64,000 bases of DNA from Afifella marina DSM 2698 (GCF_900102695.1 NZ_FMVW01000010.1:1-64000), one strand, 5' to 3'; positions 26,732-35,887 are shown, counted from the first letter of the stretch. Numbers and translations are program-made. The notes: generated from the letters alone by a model not told the origin.

Positions 26732-27283
26732 CTGCGCTTCAAGCCCGCGACGCGGCTCGAAAATGCCTGCGCCTCGGGATCAGCCGCGCTCTACGCGGCA
26801 ATCGACGCGATCGAGGCCGGCCGGACCGACGTCGCTCTCGTCGTCGGGACGGAGAAGATGACCCATCTGCCGGGCGTGCAGGTGACGGCCGCGCTTGGCG
26901 CTGCGAGCTACCAGAAGGACGAGGCGGGTGTCAGCGTCGCCGACATCTCCTTCGCGGAGGTGCACGACTGCTTCACAATCGCTGAGCTGATGACCATGGA
27001 AGCGATGGGTCTGGCGCGCCCCGGCGAGGCAGGCTTGCTCGTCGGCGAAGGCGTCACGCAGAAGGACGGAAGGTTGCCGCCGATCAATCGCTCGGGCGGC
27101 TTGAAGGCCAAGGGCCATCCCGTTGGTGCGACGGTGGTTTCCATGCACGTCATGGCCGCCCGCCAACTCACCGGGGACGCAGGCGACATGCAGCTTCAAG
27201 GCCCGAAACTCGGTCTCTGCTTCAACATGGGTGGAGGCGCCGTCGCAAGTTACGTTTCGATCCTCGAACCCCTGGAGGTCTGA
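26732..27283 (+). pseudogene. Thiolase (acetyl-CoA acetyltransferase, SCP-x type) remnant
   Basis: One open frame encodes LRFKPATRLENACASGSAAL, which contains the thiolase active-site Cys, then VALVVGTEKMTHLPGVQVTAALG. It jumps to SYQKDEAGVSVADISFAEVHDCFTIAEL and ends normally through GGLKAKGHPVGAT and CFNMGGGAVASYVSILE. About 85 N-terminal residues and roughly 130 residues between the two catalytic halves are missing compared with SCP-x thiolases. The frame is kept across the inner gap. No start codon fits upstream, although the ATG at 26858 could express a C-terminal piece. It lies 3 bases before the acyl-CoA ligase gene, presumably its former operon partner. Confidence 0.8.
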
Positions 27284-27286
27284 CCC

Positions 27287-28804
27287 ATGAACCTCGCGGA
27301 CTGGCTTCTTCGCACGGCGCGACGCATGCCCGATGCGCCGGCGCTTTTGCGTGGCGATGAACTCGTGGCGACCTATGGAGAGTTTGCCGAGCGGGCCGCA
27401 CGGCTCGGGCGCGCACTCAAAGAGGTGCATGGCGTCTCGCCGGGAGATCGGGTTGCGATCTTCATGGCCAATTCGACCGAGTATTTGGAGATCATGTATG
27501 GGATCTGGTGGGCTGGGGCGGCCGCCGTGCCGATCAACCACAAGCTTCATCCACGCGAGGCCGCCTATATCATCCAGGATTCCGGAGCAGATCTCGTCTT
27601 TGTCTCCGAGGGGGACGAAGGGCTGGCGCAACGCCTCGACGATGGCGTGCGTCTGATCACAGCGCCGGGTGAGGCATTCCAGACGCTGCTTGCCGCCGAA
27701 CCGCTTACCGCGCCACAGGCGATGTCGTCGGACGGGCTCGCCTGGCTCTTCTACACTTCCGGCACGACCGGCAATCCGAAAGGCGTGATGCTCTCGGTTG
27801 CCAATCTGCAGGCGATGAGCTTTGCCTATTTCGTCGATGTCGATGACGTGCGCACCGAGGATGCTGCCCTTTATGCCGCGCCGATGTCGCATGGGGCGGG
27901 CCTCTACAACTTCATGCATGTTCTGCGCGGTGCCCGCCATGTCATTCCAAAATCAAGCGGATTCGACGCAGAAGAAATCGCATCGCTTGCTCGTTCTGTC
28001 GGCAGCCTGTCTTTCTTCGCTGCGCCGACCATGGTGCGACGCCTCGTCCAGCACGCGAAGGCGACCGGCTACGACGGCGAGGGCATCCGCACCATCGTCT
28101 ATGGAGGCGGGCCGATGTATGTCGCCGATATCGAGGAGGCCGTCTCCCTCTTCGGACCGCGCTTCGTGCAGATCTATGGTCAGGGTGAAAGCCCGATGAC
28201 GATCACGGCCCTCTCTCGCGATTTGGTGGCCGACAGAAGCCATCCGCGCTGGAAGGAGCGCCTCGGCTCCGTCGGCACGGCGCAATCCTGCGTCGACGTG
28301 CGGGTGGCGGACGGCGACGGCAATACGCTCGCTCCCGGGGAGAGTGGCGAGATTCTGGTGCGCGGTCCGAGCGTCATGGCCGGCTACTGGCAAAACGAGA
28401 AGGCGAGTGCCGGATCTCTTCGCGACGGCTGGCTCTGGACCGGGGATGTCGGTGCGATGGACGAGGACGGTTTCCTAACGCTGATGGATCGCTCCAAGGA
28501 CGTCATCATCTCCGGCGGCACCAACATCTATCCGCGCGAGGTCGAAGAGGTGCTGCTGCGCCATCCCGCCGTTCAGGAGGTGTCTGTGGTCGGCCGGCCG
28601 AGCCCCGAATGGGGTGAGGACGTCGTCGCCTTCGTTGTCGCGCCGGAGAACACGCCGAGTGTCGACGAACTCGATGCCCTCTGCCGTGAGGAAATCGCCC
28701 GCTTCAAACGCCCGAAGGACTATGTCTTCCTGAACGAGCTTCCGAAGAACAATTACGGCAAGGTGCTGAAGATCGAGCTGCGCAGGCTGCTGGGGCAGGC
28801 TTGA
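27287..28804 (+). CDS. Acyl-CoA synthetase (AMP-forming fatty-acid--CoA ligase family)
   Basis: This 505-residue ANL-superfamily enzyme activates a carboxylic acid to its CoA thioester via the adenylate. P-loop YTSGTTGNPKGVMLS (about residues 161-175), IYGQGESPMTIT, WLWTGDVGAMDEDGF, the hinge DRSKDVIISGGTNIYPREVEEVL, and the catalytic Lys in NNYGKVLKIELRR are all present. The substrate cannot be read from the sequence; middle- or aryl-chain acids are as likely as long chains. It follows the thiolase remnant and may depend on its old promoter. Confidence 0.87.
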   Translation: MNLADWLLRTARRMPDAPALLRGDELVATYGEFAERAARLGRALKEVHGVSPGDRVAIFMANSTEYLEIMYGIWWAGAAAVPINHKLHPREAAYIIQDSGADLVFVSEGDEGLAQRLDDGVRLITAPGEAFQTLLAAEPLTAPQAMSSDGLAWLFYTSGTTGNPKGVMLSVANLQAMSFAYFVDVDDVRTEDAALYAAPMSHGAGLYNFMHVLRGARHVIPKSSGFDAEEIASLARSVGSLSFFAAPTMVRRLVQHAKATGYDGEGIRTIVYGGGPMYVADIEEAVSLFGPRFVQIYGQGESPMTITALSRDLVADRSHPRWKERLGSVGTAQSCVDVRVADGDGNTLAPGESGEILVRGPSVMAGYWQNEKASAGSLRDGWLWTGDVGAMDEDGFLTLMDRSKDVIISGGTNIYPREVEEVLLRHPAVQEVSVVGRPSPEWGEDVVAFVVAPENTPSVDELDALCREEIARFKRPKDYVFLNELPKNNYGKVLKIELRRLLGQA

Positions 28805-29089
28805 GCGAATCGGCCACTGGCCGTCATGACTTCCCGCGAACGCTTGCAGAAGCGTCCTGAAATGCGACAGCCAACGCCATCTTTGAGGCGTTCGTAACGC
28901 CCGGAACGTGACCCTGCTGCGAGCGGGGGAGAGGCTTAAGGTCTTGCTCCTCCTGCTTTGCGTCTCGCTTTCAGACTTGTCGAATGACTTCGAACGAGCT
29001 CCATGGCCAGCTCGATGCTGCATAGCCCGGAGGGAATGTGGCCGGTACCCGGCTTGACACCCCGATACCATCCGGCCTTTATCGCCATT

Positions 29090-29291
29090 GATGGTTCCCA
29101 GCGAAACGAAGACTTCGCTGGGTGAAAAGGGAATACGGTGCGGTGTAGCCAGTAGGCGCCAAATCCGTGACTGCCCCCGCAATTGTGAGCGGAGAGCGAC
29201 CCCGAACAATGCCACTGGGCGTGCGACGGACACCGTCTGACGCCTGGGAAGGCTCGGGGAAGCAGAGACCCGCAAGTCAAGAGACCTGCCA
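29090..29291 (+). ncRNA. Cobalamin riboswitch
   Basis: The conserved core is clear: GGGTGAAAAGGGAATACGGT (29120-29139), AATCCGTGACTGCCCCCGCA (29162-29181), GCCACTGGG (29211-29219), GCCTGGGAAGGC (29242-29253) and the B12 box AAGTCAAGAGACCTGCC (29274-29290). It should repress the downstream transporter when adenosylcobalamin binds. A 16-base perfect palindrome at 29347-29362 in the following stretch may be part of the expression platform. 28805-29089 holds no gene, only short hairpins such as 28887-28901. Confidence 0.93.
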
Positions 29292-29437
29292 TCATCATGC
29301 AACCAGACCCGGCGGGGATGTCGGGGGAAGGATCGAGATGACAACCTTGTCGTCGACGACAATGCGCGAGCTTCTTTTCGGGCAATCCATTCCGCCTGCC
29401 CCCGCGGTTCTCTCTCGGAACCAGGATAGCAGTCATA

Positions 29438-30445
29438 ATGCACCGAAACGTCGCGATCGGCCTTGCAGCGCTGGCCAGTCTTTCGCTTATCGATGCCGCG
29501 CATGCGGGTGAAACCAAATATCCGCTGACAATCGACAATTGCGGACAATCCATCACGTTCGAGGCCGCGCCTGAGCGCGATGTCACGGTCGGCCAGTCTG
29601 CGACTGAGATTCTCTACTCTCTCAGCCTTGGCGATAAGGTCGTTGGCACCTCTGTTTGGTTCAGCGATGTGCTGCCGGAGTTTGCCGACCTCAACAGCGG
29701 CATCGAACGGCTCGCGGACAACGATCCGAGTTTCGAAAGCGTCGTTGCCAAGAAGCCCGATCTCGTCTCGGTTTCTTATGAATGGCATATCGGGCCGCAG
29801 GGCATCGTCGGGACGCGCGAGCAGTTCCATGACGTCGGCATCCCGACCTACATCCTTCCGACCGATTGCGTGAAAGACAATTCCGCCGGCGTCGATGGCA
29901 CCCGGCTCGAGATGTACAACACCGACGCCCTCTACCGTGCGATCCGCGAACTCGCCGAGATCCATGACGTGAAGGAGAACGGCGAGGCGCTTGTCGCCGA
30001 TCTTTCGAAGCGCGAGGCCGCTGCTGTTGCAAAGGCGAAAGAGACGAAGTCCGGCGATGTTTCGGCCGTCTTCTGGTTTTCCTCCGCCGAGATGGATGTC
30101 GATCCCTATGTCGCCGGGCGCAAGGGCGTTCCCGGCTGGATGATGGAGAAGCTCGGCCTCCGCAACATCGTGGAAAGCGATGAAGAATGGCCGGTTGTCG
30201 GCTGGGAAACCATCGCCAAGGCCAATCCGGACATCATCGTCGTTGCCGAGATGACGCGCCGCCGCTTTCCTGCCGACGATGTAGAAAAGAAGCTCGAATT
30301 CCTGAAGACGGACCCGGTCGCCAAGGAAATGGACGCCGTCAAGGCGGGGCGGATTCTCGTGATGGATGCCCATTCCATGGATCCGTCCATCCGCAACATC
30401 TCCGCGCTCGAGATGCTTGCCGATGAACTTCCGAAGCTGAAATAG
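29438..30445 (+). CDS. Cobalamin-type ABC transporter substrate-binding protein (BtuF-like)
   Basis: This 335-residue protein has a signal peptide ending at AAHAG (about residue 23). The class III SBP fold of the BtuF/FepB group follows, with RDVTVGQSATEILYSLSLGDKVVGT and KPDLVSVSYEW. It binds a cobalt-corrinoid or a related chelate in the periplasm; cobalamin is inferred from the riboswitch that precedes it. No TonB receptor is encoded nearby. The ATG at 29438 follows CAGGATAG. Confidence 0.87.
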   Translation: MHRNVAIGLAALASLSLIDAAHAGETKYPLTIDNCGQSITFEAAPERDVTVGQSATEILYSLSLGDKVVGTSVWFSDVLPEFADLNSGIERLADNDPSFESVVAKKPDLVSVSYEWHIGPQGIVGTREQFHDVGIPTYILPTDCVKDNSAGVDGTRLEMYNTDALYRAIRELAEIHDVKENGEALVADLSKREAAAVAKAKETKSGDVSAVFWFSSAEMDVDPYVAGRKGVPGWMMEKLGLRNIVESDEEWPVVGWETIAKANPDIIVVAEMTRRRFPADDVEKKLEFLKTDPVAKEMDAVKAGRILVMDAHSMDPSIRNISALEMLADELPKLK

Positions 30446-30457
30446 CAGAGCCCGGAC

Positions 30458-31507
30458 ATGGCCACTTATCGACCCGGCCGCTGGCCGGGTCTCCTGACGT
30501 CGTTCTCATCGAAACTCGCAATTCTGGGCGCAGCTCTGATCCTCGGAGCTGCGATCGGAGAGACGCGCATCCCGCTGGAGACTGTGGGGCAGGTGCTTGC
30601 CATGAAGATGTTCGGAGGGAGCTATCCTGTCGATCCGATCGATCAGGGTATCGTCTGGAATTATCGCTTCAGCCGGGCAATCGTCGCGGCCTCCTGTGGC
30701 GCGGGCCTGGCCGTCTCGGGGCTGGTGCTTCAGACGCTGCTGCGCAACGTGCTCGCTGACCCTTATATTTTGGGAATCTCTGCCGGCGCGTCGACGGGAG
30801 CCGTGGCTGTCACAATCGCCGGGATAGGGGGCGGTCTTGTGTCGCTTTCTGCCGGCGCTTTCGTCGGCGCCCTCGTGGCGTTTGCGCTCGTCATCGGCCT
30901 GGCGCGGGCAGCCGGTGGCTTTGCGGGAACATCGACTGGGCAGGTGATCCTGGCGGGCGTGGCTGGGGCCCAGCTTTTCAATGCGCTGACCTCGCTGATC
31001 ATCGCGCATTCCGCCAACGCCGAACAGGCGCGCGGTATCATCTTCTGGCTCCTCGGCAATCTGTCCGGTGTGCGCTGGCCCGATGTGTGGCTCGCCGCAC
31101 CGGTCGCGATCCTGGTGCTCGTGATCATCACGGTCCATGCCCGGGCGCTCGATGCGTTCGCCTTCGGATCGGATGCGGCTGCCTCACTCGGTATCAACGT
31201 GTTGAAGACACAGGCGATCCTGATCGGGGCTGCCGCCCTGGTGACGGCCGTTATGGTCAGCATCGTCGGCGCAATCGGCTTCGTCGGACTCGTCGTTCCT
31301 CATGCCGCAAGGCTTCTGGTCGGTCCGCGCCATGGCCGGCTCATCCCGATGACGGCGATCACCGGCGCGGTTTTTCTCATCTTCGCCGACATCGTGTCGC
31401 GAATCATCATTCCGGGTCAGGTCCTGCCGATCGGTGTCGTGACGGCGCTCGTCGGCGCGCCGGCCTTCGCGCTGATCCTGGTGCGCGGTCGCGGAGGGGC
31501 GCGATGA
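30458..31507 (+). CDS. FecCD/BtuC-family ABC permease
   Basis: This 349-residue permease has nine to ten hydrophobic helices. BtuC/FecCD signatures are GIVWNYRFSRAIVAASCGAGLAVSG, LADPYILGISAGASTGAV and IGFVGLVVPHAARLLVGPRH. It forms the membrane channel of the riboswitch-controlled transporter. It starts 12 bases after the SBP gene and its stop overlaps the ATPase start by 4 bases. Confidence 0.92.
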   Translation: MATYRPGRWPGLLTSFSSKLAILGAALILGAAIGETRIPLETVGQVLAMKMFGGSYPVDPIDQGIVWNYRFSRAIVAASCGAGLAVSGLVLQTLLRNVLADPYILGISAGASTGAVAVTIAGIGGGLVSLSAGAFVGALVAFALVIGLARAAGGFAGTSTGQVILAGVAGAQLFNALTSLIIAHSANAEQARGIIFWLLGNLSGVRWPDVWLAAPVAILVLVIITVHARALDAFAFGSDAAASLGINVLKTQAILIGAAALVTAVMVSIVGAIGFVGLVVPHAARLLVGPRHGRLIPMTAITGAVFLIFADIVSRIIIPGQVLPIGVVTALVGAPAFALILVRGRGGAR

Positions 31508-32388
31508 CGCTGACGGCGCATGCTCTCGGTTGGTCCGCCGGCCGAACTCCGATCGTGTCAGACATCGATCTGAAGATCGAGCCTGGCGAGCTCTTCGGTC
31601 TCGTCGGGCCGAACGGCTCCGGCAAGTCGACGTTGTTGTTGCTGCTCTCGGGATTGCGGAGACCGTCGCACGGCCGGGTGATGGTCGGCGATATCGATAT
31701 CCAAAAAATCACGCGCTGCGAGGTCGCCCGGCGGATCGCCATCGTCGCCCAACAACTCGATACCTCCGACCGGCTCACCGTCCGCGAAACGGTCGAGCTC
31801 GGGCGCACGCCATGGCTGGGTCCGCTCACGCCCTTTGGGGCCGACGACGACGAGATTGTGGAAAAAGCGCTCGCCGAAACCGGCATTGGGCATCTCGCCG
31901 AGCGCCGGTGGCAGACGCTTTCAGGAGGCGAACGCCAGCGCGCCCATATTGCCCGCGCTCTGGCTCAAAAGGCCGACATTCTGATCTTGGACGAGCCTAC
32001 GAACCATCTCGATATCCATCACCAGCTTTCGATTCTCGCGCTTGTCCGGCGTCTGCCGATCACGGTGGTCGTCGCTCTGCACGATCTCAATCAAGCGATG
32101 GTGTGCGACCGGCTGGGCTTGATGGCGAAAGGCCGGCTGGAGGCGGTCGGTATGCCGAAGGACATTCTGACTGCAGCTCGGATCGAACAGGTTTTCGACG
32201 TCTGCTCGCGTTCAATCGGCGACCCGGCGAGCGGCGAACCCATCCTGCGCTTTGCATTATCAGGGGAAGAGTTTGATTATGAAGGGGTTTCTTGTTTTAT
32301 TTCTTGTTTTGGCGAGCAACATTGCGCATGCCGAGACCTTCGAGGTGAAGATGCTGAACCGAGGAGAGAAAGGCGCAATGGTCTATGA
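31504..32388 (+). CDS. BtuD/FecE-type ABC ATP-binding protein with an odd C-terminal extension
   Basis: This 294-residue ATPase has Walker A GPNGSGKSTLLLLLSG, Q-loop VAQQLDTSDRLT, signature LSGGERQRAHIARAL, Walker B ILILDEPTNHLD and switch His in ALHDLNQAM. The family normally ends near ILRFALSGEE (about residue 258). Here the frame runs another 35 or so residues (Cys-rich, then Glu/Arg-rich) through the first 110 bases of the pseudoazurin gene in a different frame. The tail is probably read-through after loss of the original stop and is unlikely to be functional. Confidence 0.9.
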   Translation: MTLTAHALGWSAGRTPIVSDIDLKIEPGELFGLVGPNGSGKSTLLLLLSGLRRPSHGRVMVGDIDIQKITRCEVARRIAIVAQQLDTSDRLTVRETVELGRTPWLGPLTPFGADDDEIVEKALAETGIGHLAERRWQTLSGGERQRAHIARALAQKADILILDEPTNHLDIHHQLSILALVRRLPITVVVALHDLNQAMVCDRLGLMAKGRLEAVGMPKDILTAARIEQVFDVCSRSIGDPASGEPILRFALSGEEFDYEGVSCFISCFGEQHCACRDLRGEDAEPRRERRNGL

Positions 32389-32707
32389 GCCGGATTTCCT
32401 GCGCGTGGCGCCGGGCGACACGATCCGCTTTGTCGCGACGACGCCAGGCCATAATGCCCGAACCATCGCCGGACTGGCGCCCAACGGTGCGGTGGAAATC
32501 AAGACGGCTCTCGGCGAAACGGCGGACGTGGTCGCCGCAACGCCGGGGATCTATGGCATCAAATGCAGCCCCCACTATGCGATGGGCATGGTGATGATGA
32601 TCGCCGTCGGGGAAGAGGCGGATCCGGGGGCGGTCGTGCTTCCGGAGGGCTTGCCCAGACGAGCCGGCGAAAGACTGGAAGAGATCATCGCCGAAAACCG
32701 CAAGTGA
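32279..32707 (+). CDS. Pseudoazurin (type 1 blue copper protein)
   Basis: This 142-residue periplasmic electron carrier has a signal peptide (to AHA, residue 18). The cupredoxin starts FEVKMLNRGEKGAMVYEP. The copper ligands His58 (TPGHNA), Cys96 and His99 (KCSPHYAMGM) and Met104 have exactly the spacing of known pseudoazurins (40/78/81/86 of the mature protein). Pseudoazurin usually feeds nitrite or nitrous-oxide reductase, but no such gene is in view; it could also serve the DMSO-reductase chain. Its start lies inside the 3' end of the ATPase gene. Confidence 0.92.
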   Translation: MKGFLVLFLVLASNIAHAETFEVKMLNRGEKGAMVYEPDFLRVAPGDTIRFVATTPGHNARTIAGLAPNGAVEIKTALGETADVVAATPGIYGIKCSPHYAMGMVMMIAVGEEADPGAVVLPEGLPRRAGERLEEIIAENRK

Positions 32708-32848
32708 GGGTGTGGTCGCAAGAGCCGCCGATGATAGGTTGTCGCGAGCTTGCCATCCTCTGCCGGTGAAGCAATGCCGCTCGGGCGATGGGATCGTTGT
32801 TCAACCATCGCGCGTTCTCCCCGTTGCCGCGTCCAGAGATGGCCCACG

Positions 32849-33595
32849 ATGCCTGCGAATCTCGTCACTCTCAGTTTCTTCCGCTATCCGCGCAGGCAGG
32901 CGTGGGGGGCTTTCCTGCGTATGGGATTTCCGGGAGTGATCGACGCCCCGACACGGCGATCCGGCGAATTGCGCCTGTTGGGTTGTGGCAGCGGCAGCGG
33001 CTTTTCCATCCTCCCAGACTTTACGCGCTACTGCCTGATGGGCGTGCCCGAGCGGCCGGAAGACTTGCCGCGCCTTCGCCAAACGCGGCTTTATCGCAGT
33101 GTCGCAGGGCCGAGCGTCGAACAGCTTCATATCACCGTCCGTCCGGCAAGCGGCCACGGTAGCTGGGACGGCGAACAGCTCTTCGACTATTCGGGACGTG
33201 AAGTCGGCGAGCATCCTTTTGCGGTTCTGACTTTGGCGACCGTCGCACCGAAGCGGGTTCGGGCTTTCTGGCGACAGGTGCCGGCGGTCGACCGTTCGCT
33301 CAGCCAGGCGGAGGGGTGCCTTTGGCATGTCGGTTTCGGCTCCCATCCCCTGTTGCAGCTCGCCACCTTCAGCGTCTGGGAAAACCTGGATGCCATGCGT
33401 GCCTTCGCCTATCGCGAAGGTCAGCATCCGACGGCGATCAAGAAGGCGCGCGGCGAAGACTGGCTGCCGGAATCGCTTTTCGCCCGCTTCGAGCTCGAGG
33501 CGATCGAGGGTGACGTCGATCGATATCCGCGGCTCGCAGCGCTTGTCGCTTCAGATCGCATCCCTCATCTGCAGGCGCTCTCCATCGCGTCCTAG
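32849..33595 (+). CDS. CrtA-like (spheroidene monooxygenase family) protein
   Basis: The 248-residue product resembles CrtA-type haem proteins: VTLSFFRYPRRQAWGAFLRMGF, KLL-like GCGSGSGFSILPDF, RVRAFWRQVPAVDRS, LWHVGFGSHPLLQLATFSVWENLDAMRAFAY and GEDWLPESLFARF. CrtA adds keto groups to carotenoids of purple bacteria. No other carotenoid or photosynthesis gene is in the window, so the substrate is unknown and the protein may be a non-photosynthetic relative. The ATG at 32849 begins the conserved part; the frame is open to 32750 upstream. Confidence 0.75.
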   Translation: MPANLVTLSFFRYPRRQAWGAFLRMGFPGVIDAPTRRSGELRLLGCGSGSGFSILPDFTRYCLMGVPERPEDLPRLRQTRLYRSVAGPSVEQLHITVRPASGHGSWDGEQLFDYSGREVGEHPFAVLTLATVAPKRVRAFWRQVPAVDRSLSQAEGCLWHVGFGSHPLLQLATFSVWENLDAMRAFAYREGQHPTAIKKARGEDWLPESLFARFELEAIEGDVDRYPRLAALVASDRIPHLQALSIAS

Positions 33596-33737
33596 GCGTC
33601 GCCTTTGACGGGCACGGCGCAGGTCATGCTGCGCTCATGCCTTTGCAAGCGGCCGCGCTGGCCCATCTATCGTGTCGAAGCAACCGGCTCCGCTGCGCCT
33701 AACAAGACGGCGGAGCCCAGCAAAGGAGCAACCGACA

Positions 33738-34169
33738 ATGGCGATCACCAAGCACGGATCAGCTGTCTGGAAGGGCGGTATCAAGGACGGAAGCGGCACC
33801 ATCTCCACGGAGACTGGAGCGCTTAACGCGCATCCTTACGGCTTTGCGAGCCGCTTTGAGAGCGGCAAGGGCAGCAACCCCGAGGAGCTTATTGCAGCCG
33901 CACATGCCGCCTGCTTTTCCATGGCGCTCTCGCTGATGTTGACCCAGGAAGGGATGGCGCCGGAAGAGCTCGATACCTCCGCTGCCGTCACCATCGAGCA
34001 GCAGGGGGAGGGATTCACCATCACCTCCAGCCGCCTGACGCTGAAGGCCAAAGTGCCCGGCATCGACGAAGCAAAATTCAAGGAGATCGCCGGAAAGGCC
34101 AAGGAAGGCTGCCCGGTTTCCAAGCTCTTGAACGCCGAGGTGACGCTCGAGGCAAGCCTCGTCGGCTGA
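33738..34169 (+). CDS. OsmC/Ohr-family peroxiredoxin
   Basis: This 143-residue thiol peroxidase reduces organic hydroperoxides. The two reactive cysteines lie in AAHAACFSMALS and EGCPVSKLLN, and GSNPEELIAAAHAACF with FASRFESGKG is OsmC-typical. Ending VTLEASLVG is usual for this subfamily. The ATG at 33738 follows AAAGGAGCAACC. It is a single gene. Confidence 0.92.
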   Translation: MAITKHGSAVWKGGIKDGSGTISTETGALNAHPYGFASRFESGKGSNPEELIAAAHAACFSMALSLMLTQEGMAPEELDTSAAVTIEQQGEGFTITSSRLTLKAKVPGIDEAKFKEIAGKAKEGCPVSKLLNAEVTLEASLVG

Positions 34170-34228
34170 CCTGGGATGTGTGGCGACGCCGTAGCCTCCG
34201 CCCCGAGGCGATGGCTGCGGCGCCGTGC

Positions 34229-35887
34229 CTAGAAGCCCACCGCCTGACCGTCCTTTCGGTGGTCGCTGCCGGCAATATAGCCGTCGGGGAGGCGACGAAT
34301 GAGCTGCGCGCCGCCGAAGCTGAAATCCACGTCCGGCGCGACGCGCTCGATCTGGTGGCCCATCCTTTCCAGCTTTGCCGCGACATCAGCGGAGATGCCC
34401 GTTTCGAGGGCAACCCGGCGCCCGGCGATAAAGCGCCAGCGCGGCGCGTCGCTCGCCGCCTGCGGGTTCTGCCGCCAAAGCTGCGTGCGCAAAACCATCT
34501 GTACGTGTCCCTGCGCCTGCATCGCGCCGCCCATGACGCCGAAGCTCATGAGGGGCGTGCCGTCACCCATGAGAAAGCCCGGAATGATCGTGTGGAAGGG
34601 GCGCTTGCCGCCTGCGACCTCGTTCGGGTGCCCCGGGGCGAGCACGAAACCGGAGCCCCGGTTCTGCAGGTGGATGCCGGTTCCCGGCACCACGACGCCG
34701 GACCCGAAGCCCGCATAATTCGACTGAATGAAGGAAACCATCCGGCCGGCGGCATCCGCGGCCGTGACATAGACCGTTCCGCCCCGCCTCGGTGCGCCGG
34801 CGGTGGCGTCGGAGGCGCGATTGCGATCGACCGCTGCGGCACGAGACGCAAGGTAATCGTCGTCGAGTAGAGCGTCGGGCGCGATCTCCATATTGACCGG
34901 ATCGCCGATGAAACGATGCGCGTCTGCGAGCGCAAGCTTCATCGCCTCGATTTCAAGATGGAGGGCCTCGGCGCCGTCGGGGTCGAGGTTTTCAAGATCG
35001 AGCCGATCCAGAATGCCGAGCGCGATCAGCGCGGCGATACCTTGCCCGTTTGGAGGGATCTCGTGGAGTTCGGTCCCGCGGAACGGCTGGCTGATCGTCC
35101 CGCACCAATCGCAGGGATGCGCGGCGAGATCCTCTTCGTCGAGAACAGCATCATGTTGCCGTGCGAAATCCGCGATCTTGCGGGCGAGCTCGCCGCGATA
35201 GAAATCCTCGCCACGACTGTCGGCAATTTTTCTAAGGGATCTGGCGAGGTCTGGATTGCGAAAGATCTCGCCGGGCCGGGGGACGCGGTCTTCGATCAGG
35301 AAGTGGGGCGCGAAGCCGGGTTCGTGGCGCAATCTGTCGGCACCTCGTGACCATTGCAGCGCAATCGACGGTGAAACGGCAAACCCTTCTTCGGCATAGG
35401 TGATCGCGGGTTCGAACAAGGCCGCGAAGGGAAGGGCGCCAAAACGCTCCGACAGAGCGACCCAGCCCGACACGGCCCCCGGGACGGTGACGCTCTCCCA
35501 ACCCTGCTGCGGCATTTCGGGAAGACCGCGGAAGCGCTCAGGCGACCAGGCGCGTGGCGAACGCCCGGAGGCATTGAGGCCATGGAGCTCGTTTCCGTCC
35601 CAGACGATGGCAAAAGCGTCGGAGCCGAGCCCGTTGCCTGTCGGTTCGACCACCGTCAAGGTGATTGCCGCCGCGAGTGCTGCATCGATCGCGTTTCCGC
35701 CGGCAAGGAGCATGCGCAGGCCGGCCTGCGCGGCCAGTGGCTGCGAGGTGGAGACCATGTTGCGCGCCATAATCGGGGTGCGCACGCTGACATAGGGATT
35801 GTCGTAAGAAAGGGCCGAGATGGTCGTTCTCCGTGGCGGCTGGCGCTTGCGGGACAGGCAATCTCGCGAGCTTCTTACAGCGGGCAC
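34229..35887 (-). CDS. Gamma-glutamyltransferase family protein
   Basis: This protein of up to 552 residues has the Ntn-hydrolase GGT layout: MVSTSQPLAAQAGLRMLLAGGNAIDAALA, ASGRSPRAW, IPPNGQGIAALIAL, then the small subunit. The small subunit would begin at Thr in RRGGTVYVTAADAAGR after self-cleavage, with VSFIQSNYAGFGSG and GGKRPFHTIIP. There is no signal peptide, so it belongs to the cytosolic GGT-like group, some members of which act on amides or cephalosporin-like substrates. The family normally starts just before SALSYDNPY, where no good start codon exists; the listed 5' end is therefore uncertain. Confidence 0.85.
   Translation of the reverse strand: MPAVRSSRDCLSRKRQPPRRTTISALSYDNPYVSVRTPIMARNMVSTSQPLAAQAGLRMLLAGGNAIDAALAAAITLTVVEPTGNGLGSDAFAIVWDGNELHGLNASGRSPRAWSPERFRGLPEMPQQGWESVTVPGAVSGWVALSERFGALPFAALFEPAITYAEEGFAVSPSIALQWSRGADRLRHEPGFAPHFLIEDRVPRPGEIFRNPDLARSLRKIADSRGEDFYRGELARKIADFARQHDAVLDEEDLAAHPCDWCGTISQPFRGTELHEIPPNGQGIAALIALGILDRLDLENLDPDGAEALHLEIEAMKLALADAHRFIGDPVNMEIAPDALLDDDYLASRAAAVDRNRASDATAGAPRRGGTVYVTAADAAGRMVSFIQSNYAGFGSGVVVPGTGIHLQNRGSGFVLAPGHPNEVAGGKRPFHTIIPGFLMGDGTPLMSFGVMGGAMQAQGHVQMVLRTQLWRQNPQAASDAPRWRFIAGRRVALETGISADVAAKLERMGHQIERVAPDVDFSFGGAQLIRRLPDGYIAGSDHRKDGQAVGF

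Noticed and set aside
31087-31503. 5' extension of the BtuD-like frame
   Set aside because: It overlaps the BtuC-like gene; the ATG at 31504 with a 4-base overlap begins the ABC domain properly.
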